Origin: Talinum fruticosum
Taxonomy: Eukaryota > Streptophyta > Magnoliopsida > Caryophyllales > Talinaceae
NCBI GenBank assembly: GCA_021018815.1
Contig: JAITYX010000034.1
Location: 992,001 to 1,056,000, forward strand
Reading direction: 5' to 3'
Length of the DNA: 64,000 nt
In this document: in pieces, positions 10,615-23,467 of the stretch
How positions within the stretch are numbered: the stretch's first letter is position 1
How the letters are laid out: the number at the start of each line of letters is the position of its first letter
Notes under the pieces: generated by a model
Databases searched by the model: none
The model's input: the letters and a program-made list of their open reading frames with translations, nothing else
Told to the model about the DNA's origin: nothing
Position numbers and translations under genes: made by a program

Positions 10615-12100
10615 TGAAGACTTAGACTCTTAATCTAAACCATTTTAAGTACTACATGAAGACTCAGGTACAAACCTCATCCCTCCTAAGTTTTGATTAC
10701 AAGTCATTCCGAGTGATATAGAAACTCCTATATAAGTTTTCATCTATTTCTAATCGACTCGAAAAACACATTCCTGTAAATCTTCTACATTAATGTTTCG
10801 ACTCACTCGAGACAACACTCGGATCTATCGCATGTTCAAATAATTTCTCTAACACTTTTATTCTCGAGTTACGACTGCATATTTCAATGCAAAGTAAATT
10901 ACAATGTTAATTCGTCTTTCTAAGTCAGGTTGTTTATTTGAGAATTATTTGTCCGGATCAAGTCTTTATGCTCCGATGATTTTACTCTTTTTAACTTGAT
11001 CTCGCTTAGGACTCGACTATGATGGAATTCGAGTATATTGAATATTAGACTCAGAAAATTCCACTCTTCTAGGCTTAAGATAATGATGCACTTAATTGTC
11101 TTAATTAAATTATTATCTCGTACCTAATCTTGGCTCCAAGTATTTTATACTTTGAGAACCAAAGTGGTTTACTTTTGTAGGTTATCTAAATGAGGTTATC
11201 TCATTTTTGAAATACAAAAGTAGGCGGCTTTAAGCTGTGAATCACAAGCAAACAAATTTTAACGACTTCTTAACGAGCTCGGACACCGTGTCGGGGTTGT
11301 CTATTTCCAAAACTGGAAAACTTCAACGCCAACCTCAACGGTGGTTTCCACCTTGGTTTTCGAGACATCACTAGGTTACTAGAGCACCTTTAGGAGCCAA
11401 GAGCCGTTGCACAACGTTCACATCCCAACGGATCTTTTCTAAGTGACTTAGAAGAGCCGTTACAATGGCCGATAAAGACTTTTGTTCGGAACCAAGAAAC
11501 AACAAGTCACTCGCTTGGTCACCTATATATACAAGCCACTTCACAAGACTTGAAGATTGCTAAATCCATTCCTGAAAATTTCTCTATTAGTACATTACTC
11601 ATTCAATCTTCTTCTTACAATCTGCAAGTCTATAATTAATACTTTTCCGAGTTGTAAAGTCTTATAATAAGTTACATACTTCTCTTAATTTCTTAGTAAG
11701 GTCCCTTGACGGAGCTGTAAGGGTTATCTCAGCTCGGTTGTCCCTAGCTATAAAGGTTATCTCGGTTAAGAAGTACTAGATCAAATAAGGGAACTTCCGA
11801 GTCTAGGAAAACATTTTAAGGAATTGTCTAAGGGAGCAATTCTGGTTGAGTCGATCCGTTGTATTTTGAGGATTCAAAAATGGTGGATTTGACTTGGTGC
11901 TTGCATTAGCACTATATGTGGTTTTCTCGCCCTAGAAGGGTTTCCACGTATTTACGAGTGTATACTTTTCGAGTCCAATCTAGACTCGGATTCGGTTGTT
12001 TATTCTTTTTAAGCTTAAAATTTCTAAGTTTGTTAAAATTTCGTCATCACCCTATTCACCCCCTCTAGGGTGACTTAAACACTCCAAGAGCAAACCTTCA
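10615..12100 (+). repeat. Element B 5' LTR
   Basis: 1486 bp, TGAAGACTTA...CAAACCTTCA with inverted ends TGAAG/CTTCA. A TATA-like CTATATATACAAGCC is at about 11,525. It differs from the 3' LTR by many substitutions and small indels. No gene is inside. Confidence 0.93.
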
Positions 12101-12102
12101 AT

Positions 12103-12114
12103 TGGTATCGAGCC
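12103..12114 (+). other. tRNA-Met primer binding site (element B)
   Basis: TGGTATCGAGCC starts two bases after the LTR. The canonical site is TGGTATCAGAGC, complementary to initiator tRNA-Met; the middle has lost AG. Confidence 0.85.
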
Positions 12115-12159
12115 TAGCCTTTTAAGAAAGATCTAACAATCCAAAGGTCTAAAGATCAG

Positions 12160-15100
12160 ATGGCTTATAACATTGGAGAGTTCGATGAAGGAAGATCTTC
12201 CACTGGACCACCAAAGTTTAAAGGATCAAACTTCGTACACTCTGGAAGAAACTGTTGGAGTGCTTTCTGTTGGACAACGATGAAGATGTTTGGAACATCA
12301 TCCAAGAAGGCAACTACATTCCAATGAAGATAGAAGGTACAAGATTTGTGCTTAAGGAAAAGTTCAAGTACACCAATAAGGAGTCGGAGAAGTTTAGAAA
12401 GAAATTCAAAGCGATGAGCATTCCGATGTGTGCTATTAGCTCGAGAAGAGTACAACAGAGTTTCAGCTTGTGACATAGCCACATATGTGTTGGACACTCT
12501 TGTCAACACATATGAAGGTAGAAGCCAAGTGAAACAGGTGAAGATAAGTCAATATCTTCACAAATACAAGCTGTTCAAGATGGAGCCGGAAGAAAACATC
12601 ACTCGGATGTTTATACGCTTCACTAAGATCATAAACAATCTCAAATCTCTGGGTAGAAAGATTTCTCATGAAGAAATGTGTAGAAAAATTCTAAGAAGTC
12701 TACGAAAGAGAAGATGGGGTCCTAAGGTGACAGCCATTAAGGAACCTCATAACCTCTCTCAACTAAAGCCGGACGAACCGATTGGGAAGCCGCTTACCCA
12801 TGAAATTCACCTGGAAGAAGAGGATTTCGAGCTCAACACCAAAACGAACACTACGTCGAAGGCTTCGGAAAGTATAAGGGAAAGTCCGAGTTCTTCGGAC
12901 TCAAAAGAAGATCCCATGGCATTCATTGCCCGAGGCTTCAAAAGAATGATGAAGCACAAGAAATGGGAAAAGAGGCCAAAGGAAGAGTTCTACAAGAAGG
13001 ATAAGAACGACGAGAAAAGGTAAATATTCTTCCCCTTCAAAGTTATCTTTAACTAAGAACTCTGGTTGTTTTAAATGTGGCGAGTAAAGATCACATAGTT
13101 AAAGACTGTCCAAAAAGAAAGAAGGACAGAAAGAAGAAGAAGGCTATGACGGCCACATGGAGTGATGAAGACTCATCCGAAGAAGATGAAGATTCCGATG
13201 ACTCAAAGTGTCCGATGGCACCGATGGACTCGTAAGCTGAATCCGAGTCGATTCCGACAATTTAAACACCGAGGAGACAAGTCCTCAAGAGGTAATTAAA
13301 TACTTTCTCAAGTTCTCCAAAGTTGATTTGGCTAAATACATTTATGATTTGGAATAAATGTCCAATTCTTATTCTTCTCAATTCAAGGAACAACTTGAGT
13401 CTCTTACTTGTAAGAGCAATTGTTTGAAAAATGAATTGGAAAAATGAGACTAACTCTGAAAGAACTCAAGACTAGTACTCGGACTAATGAGACTAAGTCT
13501 GAATCACTCAAAAGAGAAAATGAGCATCTGAAAAGAAAGCTCAATGAGTCTCAAGAGCTTGTTTTGAAGTTTACTCAAGGACAAAAAAACGTTGACATGC
13601 TTTTAGGCTCTCAGTGTGTCTCCTTCGAGAAAGAAGGACTTGATTTTAATGAAGAGGAGGAATCTAATTCCTACTTAAATCTTTTTAAAAAGGATTCCAA
13701 AACTATGAAGTTCAGGAAGCCTGAGCATGGTCCTATTAATAAGAATGAAAGAAGGACTGAGCCTAGACCAGTTTACAAGAGAAAACCTTCTCCACCTGTT
13801 TATAAAAGAAAATATTTTCAAAAGAAAGAGACACAAACTCAATTTTCTAAAAAGAAGATTCAGAATCGGACCACACCCAAAGTCATTCAAATCTGGGTTC
13901 TCAATAGTCTTCTTCCTCGAAAAGGACCACAAGTAAAGGGAGTTACTGGGTTTGTTAGAGGAAGTGAGAAGGGTTAGTATGTTTCGACTTGCAGGTAACT
14001 TAGAAAAGGATGAAAGGTCATTGGTACTTAGACAGTGGATGCTCACGCCACATGTTAGGAGATTCAAGACTTTTTTTAGTTAAAGGATTTCAAAGGAGGC
14101 AAAGTCACGTTTGGAGATGACAGTAAGGGCAAGATAGTTGGTATTGATGAGATTGGGAAGGGAGACAACCTGGTCAACCCAGTCTATCTTATCAAGGGAT
14201 TAAAGTACAATCGACTCAAGCATCTCTTAGTTGTGTGACAGGTCAAGAGGTAATATTCACTCAAACCAACTACTATATTTTTTATGCAACCACCAAAGAG
14301 ACTAAGCTCTCAGGTAAGAGATCGGGTAATACCTATACTATTCCTCTTTCTAATCCAAGTAAGAATTTATCTTGTTTAAAAGCATCATTGCATGATGATT
14401 CTTCGATGTGGCATCGCAAAATAGGTCATGTTAGCATGCACACTATCAAAAAGCTTGCATCTCATGGTTTAGTTAGGGGCCTACCTAACTGTGCATTTAA
14501 GAAAGATAAAATTTGTGAAGCATGCACAAAAGGGAAACAGGTCATATCATCTTTCAAACCTATCAAAACTGTTTCCATGTCCAAAGTGCTTGAGTTGCTG
14601 CATATGGATTTATGTGGTGAAATCTCTGTAAAGAATCTCGGAGGTAAATCATATGTACTTGTAATTGTTGATGACTATTCACGATTTACTTGGGTTTGTT
14701 TTCTCAAGAACAAAAATGAAGCTTTCAAAGAGTTCAGCAAGCTCTAGAGGAAAATTTAAGTAGAGTCTCGGACTCGGATCGGAAGAATTCAAACTGACCA
14801 TGGAGGGAGTTCGACTACTCGGAATTTACTGAGTTTTGCGACAAGAATGGTATCTCTCACAACTTATCAGCACCCGTAACTCCTCAACGGAATGGAGTAA
14901 TGGAGAGAAAAAACTGAACTATTGAAGAAATAGGAAGGACAATAATGATTGAACATGATCTACCTTACTATTTCGGGCTAAGGTAGTCAACACCGCAAAC
15001 TACACACTCGAACGGATGCCTCATCGGACCCATCTTGAAGAAAACTCCATACGAGCTTTACAAGGGAAGGAAGCCCAACATTTCATACTTCAAACCCTTT

Positions 15101-17183
15101 GGATGTAAGTGCTTTATTCACAATAATGGTAAGGATCACTCGACCAAGTTTGATGCTAAGTCGGATGAAGGTATCTTTCTAAGTTACTCATCTCACAAGT
15201 AAAGCATATCGTGTCTTTAATAAAAGAACTAACAAAGTGGAAGAAAGTATCCACGTTGTATTTGATGAGATTGATCAGGGAAAAACAAGTGAGTCAACCT
15301 ACTCGGATCTAAAACTCAGTCAAGATGAAGATGATCTTATTGAAGCCGAGCTCAAACAGAGTCAAAGAAAGCAACTTCGAATGAGGCAGCTCAGCACATC
15401 ATGACTCGGATCGAACTAGTTCGAGAGCTAGCTCGGAATCGTCGAAGGACAAGCAAATGAGGAAACTCAGCAAGCTCAAACCACTCAAGATCAGCCACTT
15501 CAACCAACAAACCTAGTAAACCGAGAGAACATGTAAAGCATTCAAAAATGCTTCGAGCCACCTACTCGAGAACATATTATTTGACAACAACGAGTGGGGT
15601 AAGAACTCGTTCTTCTTTGCAAAATCTATGTGCATTCACTATATTCATATCATTAACAGAACCCAAAAATGCATTTGAGTCCCTAAATGAACCTGAATGG
15701 GTAGAGGCCATGCAAAAGGAACTTAATCAATTTGAGAGAAACCAAGTCCGGACTTTGACCAAACGACCTTCTAACCACTCGGTTATAGGAACCAAATGAG
15801 TTTTCAAGAACAAACTAGAGGAGGATGGTTTGGTACTCAGAAATAAGGCTAGACTTGTGGCCCAAGTTTACAATCAAGAAGAAGGGATTGATTGTGGGGA
15901 AACCTTTGCACCAGTTGCTAGGATTGAAGCAATTAGAATCCAATTGTCATTTGCATCAAGCATAAATATTAAATTATATCAAATAGATGTCAAATGTACA
16001 TTTCTGAATTGTTTCATTCAAGAGGAAGTCTATGTTCAGCAACCCCGTGGATTTGAAACTCAGAATTTCCAAATCATGTTTTCAAATTGCAAAAGGCTCT
16101 ATATGGTCTAAAACAAGCTCCCGGAGCTTGGTATGAAAGACTAAGCAGTTTCTTGGTTGAAAATGATTTCAAAAGAGGTAAGATTAACAAAACTTTTTCA
16201 TAAAAACCAAGGGGAGAGATTTCCTTATTGCTCATATTTATGTTGATGACATTATTTTTGGAGCTACTAATGAAAATCTCTGTCGAGAAATTTCGAGATA
16301 ATGAGACAGGAGTTCTAAATGAGCATGATGGCAGAGCTCAATTTCTTTCTTGGTCTATAAATCGGACAAGATAAAGATGGCATCTATATCCATCAATCTA
16401 AGTACACCAAGGAGTTGTTGAAGAAGTACAAGCTTCAAGATGTGAAAAATGCAGCAACACCCATGAATAGCAACATGAAGCTGGACTCGGACGAAGAAGG
16501 TAAAGCGAGTAGATCATAAACTTGATAAAGGTATGATTAGTTCTCTCATTGTATCTCACATCCAGCGAGGCCGGACATTATGTTTAGTGTATGTCTGTGT
16601 GCAAAACTCCAAGCTAATCCGGAAGAATCACATCTCACTACGGTTAAGAGAATTTTCGGATATCTTGCAAGGACTCACAATCTTGGTCTATGGTTTTCAA
16701 GAGACTCGGAACCGACCCTCACCTGGATACTCACATGTTGATTATGCTGGTTACAAGGTTGATAGAAAGAGTACATCAGGAGCATGCCAGTTTCTAGGTC
16801 AATCCCTTATATTATGGCACTCAAAGAAGCGAGAACTCGTTGCTCTATCAACTACTGAAGTTGAGTCTATTGTAGTTAGAGTATGCCGTGCTTAGACTCT
16901 ATAGATCAAGCAACACTTAAAGGACCTTGGACTTTCATTCAAATCTATCCCAATCAAGTGTGATAATCAAAGCCCAATCAACATCACTAAGAATCCAATT
17001 CAACACTCAAAGACAAAGCATATTGAGGTCAAGTATCATTTTCGGAGAGACCATCCTGAGAAAGGTGATATTGACCTTGAATTCATTCCTACGAAATTTT
17101 AGTTAGCTAATATTTTCACTAAGCCACTTAGAGAGGATTAGCTTTGCTTTATTAGGAATGAGCTTGGAATGATCAATGCATGA
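12160..17183 (+). pseudogene. Copia gag-pol polyprotein (element B)
   Basis: Starts MAYNIGEFDEGRSSTGPPKF. In order: gag (12,160-13,023); CCHC zinc knuckle CFKCGE...HIVKDCPKRKK (about 13,062-13,110, frameshifted); coiled coil (13,444-13,640) ending FTQGQKNVDMLLGSQ; aspartic protease DSGCSRHMLG (about 14,030); integrase zinc region MWHRKIGHVS...CEACTKGK (14,400-14,540); integrase core MDLCGE, DDYSRFTW and NGVMERKN (about 14,600-14,920); reverse transcriptase (about 15,700-16,400) with YVDDIIFGATNE; and RNase H with DYAGYKVDRKSTSGACQFLG (16,740-16,800). The stop is 17,181-17,183. At least a dozen stops and frameshifts break it. When intact it would copy element RNA into DNA and integrate it. Confidence 0.92.
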
Positions 17184-18181
17184 TTATATGTTTTTCTAAG
17201 TGAACTTGTCTTACATGATTATGTGTTATATGTTTTTCTTTGTCATAATAACAATTGGTTCAATTGACCGAACGAAACCGAGCTAGGAGTTATTCTGTGT
17301 TTGAGTATTGTGAGTCACTTAAAAACTATACTCGAGTCGGACTCGGCTTTTAAGCAAAATGGACATGAATCTTCCGAAATCATCTCTAGAAGAGTGGAGA
17401 ATTTCAGAAATTTCTTTAAAATTTCTCTTTTTCTCTCTCTCTACCGCGCGTATCGATCGAGAGAACTAGCCGTTGGGAGAAAGCCATTGGAATTCTAACC
17501 GTTGGAGAGCGGAAATGTCACACCTGTTTGAGGCGACCGTTGGAGGTTCGAGTCGGATCGAATATTGAAGGACATTCCTTTTCGTTATAAATAGAAACTC
17601 TTTACCTTCATTTCGCTACTTTATTCTCTCGCTTACTAACTCTCTAAGCTTACTCGCTCTCATTCTCAAAACTCTCAGTGCTTACTCTCTCACTCTCTCT
17701 CTCTCTCTCTCGCTCACTCTTTCTCTCTCAAAAATTTCTTTTACGTAGTTTGTATTTTTTGTCCAATATCAACTCGTATCTTTTGATGTTTTTTCTTCCC
17801 TGTTTTTGATGAAATGCAAGGGGAGAAAGATAAGAAAATTGATGTTGTTATGTTTAGGGGAGTTCACCCTCTTTTTTTTTCTTTATGTATATATATGAAT
17901 GAATTTTCTTTCTTTGAGCGAGAATCATTTACGAGTTAACTCTTTCCGAGTTCGATTTCTCATCTTATTTTATTTTTGCTCCGATATACCTGTTCATATC
18001 CACATGTTAATATGTTATCTACATAACTGTTATAAGTAATGATAGTATCCGCAATGCATTTTCTAAGTATAAAATATTTCTCAATCATTACTTCTTATTC
18101 GATATGTTCTACTCGAGTGAGAATCAAAACTCATATTTTACACTAACAAGTTTCTATCTCGAGTGTGAAATGCCTTTCATC
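17184..18181 (+). other. Post-pol spacer of element B, ORF3 deleted
   Basis: This matches element A's post-pol spacer up to the CT-rich leader (about 17,690-17,735) and then jumps to the sequence that follows ORF3 in A (TTTTTTGTCCAA, about 17,756, equal to about 5957 in A). About 1.6 kb including all of ORF3 is missing. The tail then continues collinearly to the polypurine tract at 18,182-18,193. No gene remains. Confidence 0.75.
17586..17593 (+). promoter_or_regulatory. Orphan internal TATA box (element B)
   Basis: TATAAATA lies 403 bp after the pol stop, exactly the spacing in element A. The ORF3 that it would drive has been deleted. Confidence 0.5.
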
Positions 18182-18193
18182 AAAAAGGGGAGA
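18182..18193 (+). other. Polypurine tract (element B)
   Basis: AAAAAGGGGAGA one base before the 3' LTR. It is the plus-strand primer for reverse transcription. Confidence 0.85.
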
Positions 18194-18194
18194 T

Positions 18195-19627
18195 TGAAGA
18201 CTCGGACTCTTAATCTAAACCATTCCGAGTACTACATGAAGACTCGTGTACAAACCTCATCCCTCCTATGTTTTTATTACAAGTCATTCCGAGTGATATA
18301 GAAACTCCTGTATAAGTTTTCATTTGTTTCGACTAACTCGGAAAACACATTCCTATATATCTTCCGCATTGATGTTTCGACTCACTCGGACAACACTCGG
18401 ATCTATCGCATATTTCTAAGTTCCGATTGCATATTTCAACGTAAAGTGAATTACGAGTGTTAATTCCTATTTCTAAGTCAGGTTGTTTGTTTGAGAATTA
18501 TTTGTTCGGATCAAGTCTTTATACTCGATGATTTTACTCTTTTTAACTTGATCTTTCTTAGGACCGACTCGAGGGAATTTGAGTATATTGAATATTAGAC
18601 TTAGAAAATTTCACTCTTCTAGGCTTAAGATAATTATGCACTTAATTGTCTTAATTAAATTATTATCTGTGCCTAATCTTGGACGAAAGTATTTTATACT
18701 TTGAGAACCAAAGTGGTTTACTTTTGTAGGTTATCCAAACGAGGTTATCTCATTTTTAAAATACAAAAGTAGCTGGCTTCAAGCTATCAATCACTAGCAA
18801 ACAAGTTTTATCTACTTCGAATAGAGCTCGGACAGCGTGTCGGGTTGTTTGTTTCCAAAACTGAAAAACTCCAATGACAAGCTCAACGGTGGTTTCCACC
18901 TTCCTTTTCAAACATCACCAGTTGACTAGAGCACCTTTACGAGCCAAGAGCTGTTGCACAATGTTCACATCCCAACAGATCTTTTACGAGTGACTCATAA
19001 GAGTCGTTACAACGGCCGATAAAGACTCTTGTTTAGAACCAAGACATAACGGTCACTCTGCTTGGTCATCTATATATACAGGCCACTTCATAAGACTTGA
19101 ATATTGCTGAATCCATCGCTGAAACTATCTCTCGTTAGTACGTTACTCATTCAATCTTCTTCTTATAGCTCCAAGTCTCGTAATTAATACTTTTACGAGT
19201 TGTAAAGTCTTGTAATCAGTTGCATACTTCTCTTACTTTATGAGCAAGGCTCTTAACCGAGCGGTAATGGTTATCTTAGTTTAGTTGTCCCTAGCTATAA
19301 AGGTTATCTCACTTAGGAAGTACTAGATTAGATAAGGGAACTTTTGAGTCTAGGAAAACATTGTAAGGAATTATCTAAGGGAGCAATTCTGGTTGAGTCG
19401 ATCCGTTGTATTTTGTGGATTCAAAATATTGAATTTGACTTGGTGCTTAGATTAGCACTGTCCGTGGTTTTCTGCCCCAATGAGGGTTTCCACGTATTTC
19501 GGAGTGTATAATTTTCTGAGTCCAATCTAGACCGAGATTCAGTTGTTCATTCTTTTCAAGCTTAAAGTTTCTAAGTTTGTTAAAATTTCCTCTTCACCTA
19601 TTCACCCCCTCCAAGAGCAAACCTTCA
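18195..19627 (+). repeat. Element B 3' LTR
   Basis: 1433 bp, TGAAGACTCGG...CAAACCTTCA. A TATA-like CTATATATACAGGCC is at about 19,070. It is followed directly by the right-hand CATCT duplication. Confidence 0.93.
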
Positions 19628-19632
19628 CATCT
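19628..19632. other. Target-site duplication CATCT, right copy (element B)
   Basis: An exact match to 10,610-10,614. Removing one copy and element B restores continuous pol sequence of element H. Confidence 0.92.
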
Positions 19633-22600
19633 GATAAAGTTTGACATTCATGCTTGATGCAAATGCTAACAGGATTCCGATTACCTTAATCCTAGAAACA
19701 AGTGCAAAGGTTTCCCCACAATCAATCCTTTCTTCTTGATTGTAACCCTTAGCAACAAGTGTAGTCTTATTTCGACTACCAACCCTTACTCATCTAGGTT
19801 GTTCTTGAAAACCCATTTGGTTCCTATGATTGGATGGTTAGAAGGTCATTTGGTCGAGTCTAGACATGGTTTCTTTCAATTTAGTTAAGCTCTCCTTGCA
19901 TGGCGTCTACCCATTCAGGCTCATTTAGGGCCCCTAGTGCATTTTTGGGTTCGATCAATGATATGAATGCAGAAAATTCACACAGATTATGCAAAGAAGA
20001 TCGAGTCCTTACCCCACTTGTTGATGTCGAGAGTATGTTCTCAGGTGGGTGAATAGATGCATATTTAAAAGCTTTATTTGTCCTTTGATTTACCAAGTTT
20101 GTTGGTTGAACAGTCTAATCTTCGGTTGGTTGATCTTGCTGAGTCTCTGCATTGACTTGTTCTTCATCATTTTGAGCTGACTCTTGAACTTGTTCGATCC
20201 GATTCATAACATTCCGAGTTGCACCATCATGAGTTACTTCAATCATTTTGTTTTGACTCTTTCGAACTCAACTTCAACAAGGTTGTCTTCATCTCTGTTA
20301 AGTCTAAGATCCGAGTATGTGGACTTACTTATCCTGCCAAGATCAATCTCATTAAAGACAACATGGATACTTTTCTTCCACTTTGTTAGTATTCTTATTA
20401 AACATACGATAAGCTTTTCTATGAGATGAATAACCCGTAAATATGCCTTCATCCGACCTAGCATCAAACTTAGTGAGATGCTCCTTACGATTGTTGCGCA
20501 CAAAGCACTAACATCCAAATGGTTTAAAGTAGGAGATGTTGGGTTTCTTTCCCTTGTATAGCTCGTAGGGAGTTTTCTTTAGGATGGGTCCGATGAGGCA
20601 TCCGTTGAGTGTGTAATTTGTTGTTTTGACTAGCTCAGCCCTGAAATAGTAAAGTAGATCATTTTCAATCATCATAGTCCTTCCTATTTCTTCAAGAGTT
20701 ATGTTCTTTCTCTTTACTACTCCATTTTGTTGAGAAGTTCTTGGTGCAGAGAAGTTGTGAGAAATACCATTCTTGTCACGAAGTCTACAAATTCCGAGTA
20801 GTCGAACTCCCTTCCATGATCAGTCCGAATCCTCCTTATTTGAGTCTAAGACTCCACTTGAATTTTCCTGCAGAGCTTAGTGAACTCTTTGGAAGCTTCA
20901 TTCTTGTTCTTGAGAAACAATACCCAAGTAAATCGTGAGAAATCATCAACAGCAATAAGTACATACGATTTACCTCCAAGGCTTTTCACAGGACTTTCAC
21001 CACACAAATCCATATGAGCCAACTCAAACTCTCTAGATGTAGATACAGTTTTGAGTGGTTTGAAAGATGACCTGACTTGCTTGCCTTCTATGCATGCCTC
21101 ACAAATTTTATCTTTCTTAAATGCCTGGTTAGGTAGTCCCCTAACCAATCCATGAGATGCAAGTTTCTTGATAGTATGCATGCTGATATGACCTAATCTA
21201 CGATGCCAAGTCCATGAATCATCATTCACATATGCTTTCGAGACAAGATAAATTCTCGCTTGAATCTAAGAGAAAAATAGTGTAGGTGTTACTTGACCTC
21301 AAACCCGAGAGCTTTGTCTCTTTGGTGACTGCATCGAAATGTAGCAATTGGTCCGAGTGAATATTACCTCTTGTCCTTTGTCACATAGCTAAGAAATGCT
21401 AAAGAGATTGTACTTGAGTCCTTTGACAAGGTAGATCGGGCTGACTATGTTGTTTGCTTCACCAATATTGCCAATCCCTACTATCTTGCCTTTGTTGTTG
21501 TCTCTAAATGTGACCTTTCCTCCTTTGAGGCCTTTCCAACTCAGAGAAGAGTTTTAAATCTCCTTACATGTGGCATGAGCAACCACCTGTCTAAGTACCG
21601 GTGACTTTTCTTCTTCTTCGAGTCACCTACAAGACAGTAAACAAACTAACCCTTCTCACTTCCTCTTACAAACCTAGTAATTACTTTTACTGTGGTCTTT
21701 CTTTGAGGAAGAGCACTCTTAGGAACCCAGATTTGAATAATTTTGGGTCTGGTTTGATTCTCGAGTCTTCCTTCTTAAAACCGAGTATGTGTCTCCTTCT
21801 TTTGAAAATCTTTTCTTTTGTAAACAGGTGGAGAAGGCTTTTTCTTGTAATCTGATCTGGACATAGTCCTCTTTTCATTGGTATGAATAGGACCATGCTT
21901 AGCTTTCTTGAACTTTACAGTTCTGAATCAGTTTTGAAAAGATTAGAATAGGAATTTGATTGCTCTTCATTATAACCAAGTCCCTCTTTCCTGAATGAGA
22001 CACACCGAGATCCAAGTAAGAGATCAAGGTTTTTCTGACCTTGAGTGAATTTTTAAACAAGCTCTTAAGACTCATTGAGCTTCATTTTTAGTTGCTCATT
22101 CTCTGTTCCGAGTGACTTAGACTCGGTCTCATTTTCTTGAGCATTGGTCTTAAGTGCCTTCAGGTTTTGTCTTAGGTTTCCTAATTCATTTTTTAAAACA
22201 TTGCTCTCAGTAGTAAGAGACTCAAATTTTTCTTCGAACTATGAAGAGTCGAATTGGACTTTTCTTCTAAAGTATAAATATATCTTGCTAAATTAACTTT
22301 GGAGAATTTGAGAAAATATTCAATTACCTCATCAATATCCGAGCTCTCATTGTTTGACTATGGTTCAGCTTCCGAGTCCGTAAGTGCCATAAGACACTTT
22401 GAGTCATCAAAATCATCTTCTTCAGATGAATCGTCATCACTCCACGTATCCATCATAGCCTTCTTCTTTCTGTGCTTCTTTCTCTTAGGATAATCTTTGA
22501 CTATGTGCTCCTTATCGCCACATTCAAAGCAGCCGGAGTTCTTACATAAAGATAACTTTGAAAAAGATGAATATTTACCTTTTCTTTCCCTATTGTCTTT

Positions 22601-23410
22601 CTTGTAGAACTCATCCTTTGGCCTCTTTTCCCACTTCTTATATTATTTCTTGAAGCTGCGGGCTATGAGTGCCATAGGATCCTCTTCCGATTCCGAGGAG
22701 CTAAGACTTTCACGTCCGCTTTCGAAGCCTTCAACGCAATGTTCCTTTCCTTTTCTTCTAGATGAATCTCGTGGGTAAGCAATTTCCCAATCAGCTCGTC
22801 CGGTCTCGGTTGAGAGAGGTTCTGAGCTTCCTCAATGGCTATCTCTTTGGGACCCCATCTCTTCTTCGGTAGACTTCTCATAATCTTTCTGGACATTTTT
22901 TCATGAGAGATCTTTCTACCAAGATATTAAAGATTGTTTGTAATCTCTATGAAGTGGACATACATCCGAGCGATGTTTTCTTCTAGCTCCATCTTGAACA
23001 ACTCATATTTGTGAAGATATTGGCTTATCTTCGCCTACTTCACTTAGCTTGTTCCTTCCTAGGTGCTGACAAGAATGTCCCACACCTCTTTGGTCGTGTC
23101 ACATGCTAAGACTCTATTATATTCTTTAGTGTTAATGGCACACATCGGTGTATTCATAGCTTTGAAGTTCTTTCCGAACTTAACAGTCTCTTCGAGTAGT
23201 GAACTCGGATTTGGCTTTAGGCACATTAATTCCATTCTCTATCTTTATTGGAATGTAGTTGCCCGCTTAGATAATGTTCCAAACATCTTTGTCGTTGTCC
23301 ATCAGGAAACACTCCACCATCTTCTTCTAATAGGCAAAGTTTGACACTTTGAACATTGGTGGTCCGATGGATGATCTTCCTTCATCGAACACTCCATCAT
23401 TTTGAGCCAT
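19628..23410 (-). pseudogene. Copia gag-pol, N-terminal part (element H)
   Basis: The minus-strand counterpart of B's gag-pol. The ATG at 23,408-23,410 opens MAQNDGVFDEGRSS, close to the start in B. Then come gag (to about 22,660), a zinc knuckle CFECGDKEHIVKD in which the last C is Y (about 22,500-22,530), a coiled coil (about 22,050-22,300), the integrase zinc region TWHRRLGHISMHT with CEACIEGK (21,229 down to about 21,090), the integrase core MDLCGE and VDDFSRFTW (to 20,846), and the start of the reverse transcriptase down to KLYQM, where element B interrupts. Stops and frameshifts are scattered throughout. It joins 9439-10,609 to complete the polyprotein. Confidence 0.88.
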
Positions 23411-23454
23411 CTGATCTTTATACCTTTGGATGGTGAGATCCTCTCGAAAGGCTA

Positions 23455-23466
23455 GGCTCTAATACA
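23455..23466 (-). other. tRNA-Met primer binding site (element H)
   Basis: The minus strand reads TGTATTAGAGCC, a degraded TGGTATCAGAGC, beside the LTR. Confidence 0.7.
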
Positions 23467-23467
23467 A

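Larger units (their letters stand above)
10615..19627 (+). mobile_element. Complete copia retrotransposon B
   Basis: A structurally complete 9.0 kb element: 5' LTR, tRNA-Met primer site, gag-pol, polypurine tract, 3' LTR and an exact 5-bp duplication. It lies inside the reverse-transcriptase gene of element H in the opposite orientation. Its coding frame is broken many times, so it is dead. Compared with A and H it lacks ORF3. A coiled-coil region with an LLGSQ motif between the zinc knuckle and protease, together with the length of the element, recalls Sirevirus-like copia, but I could not test lineage. Confidence 0.93.
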
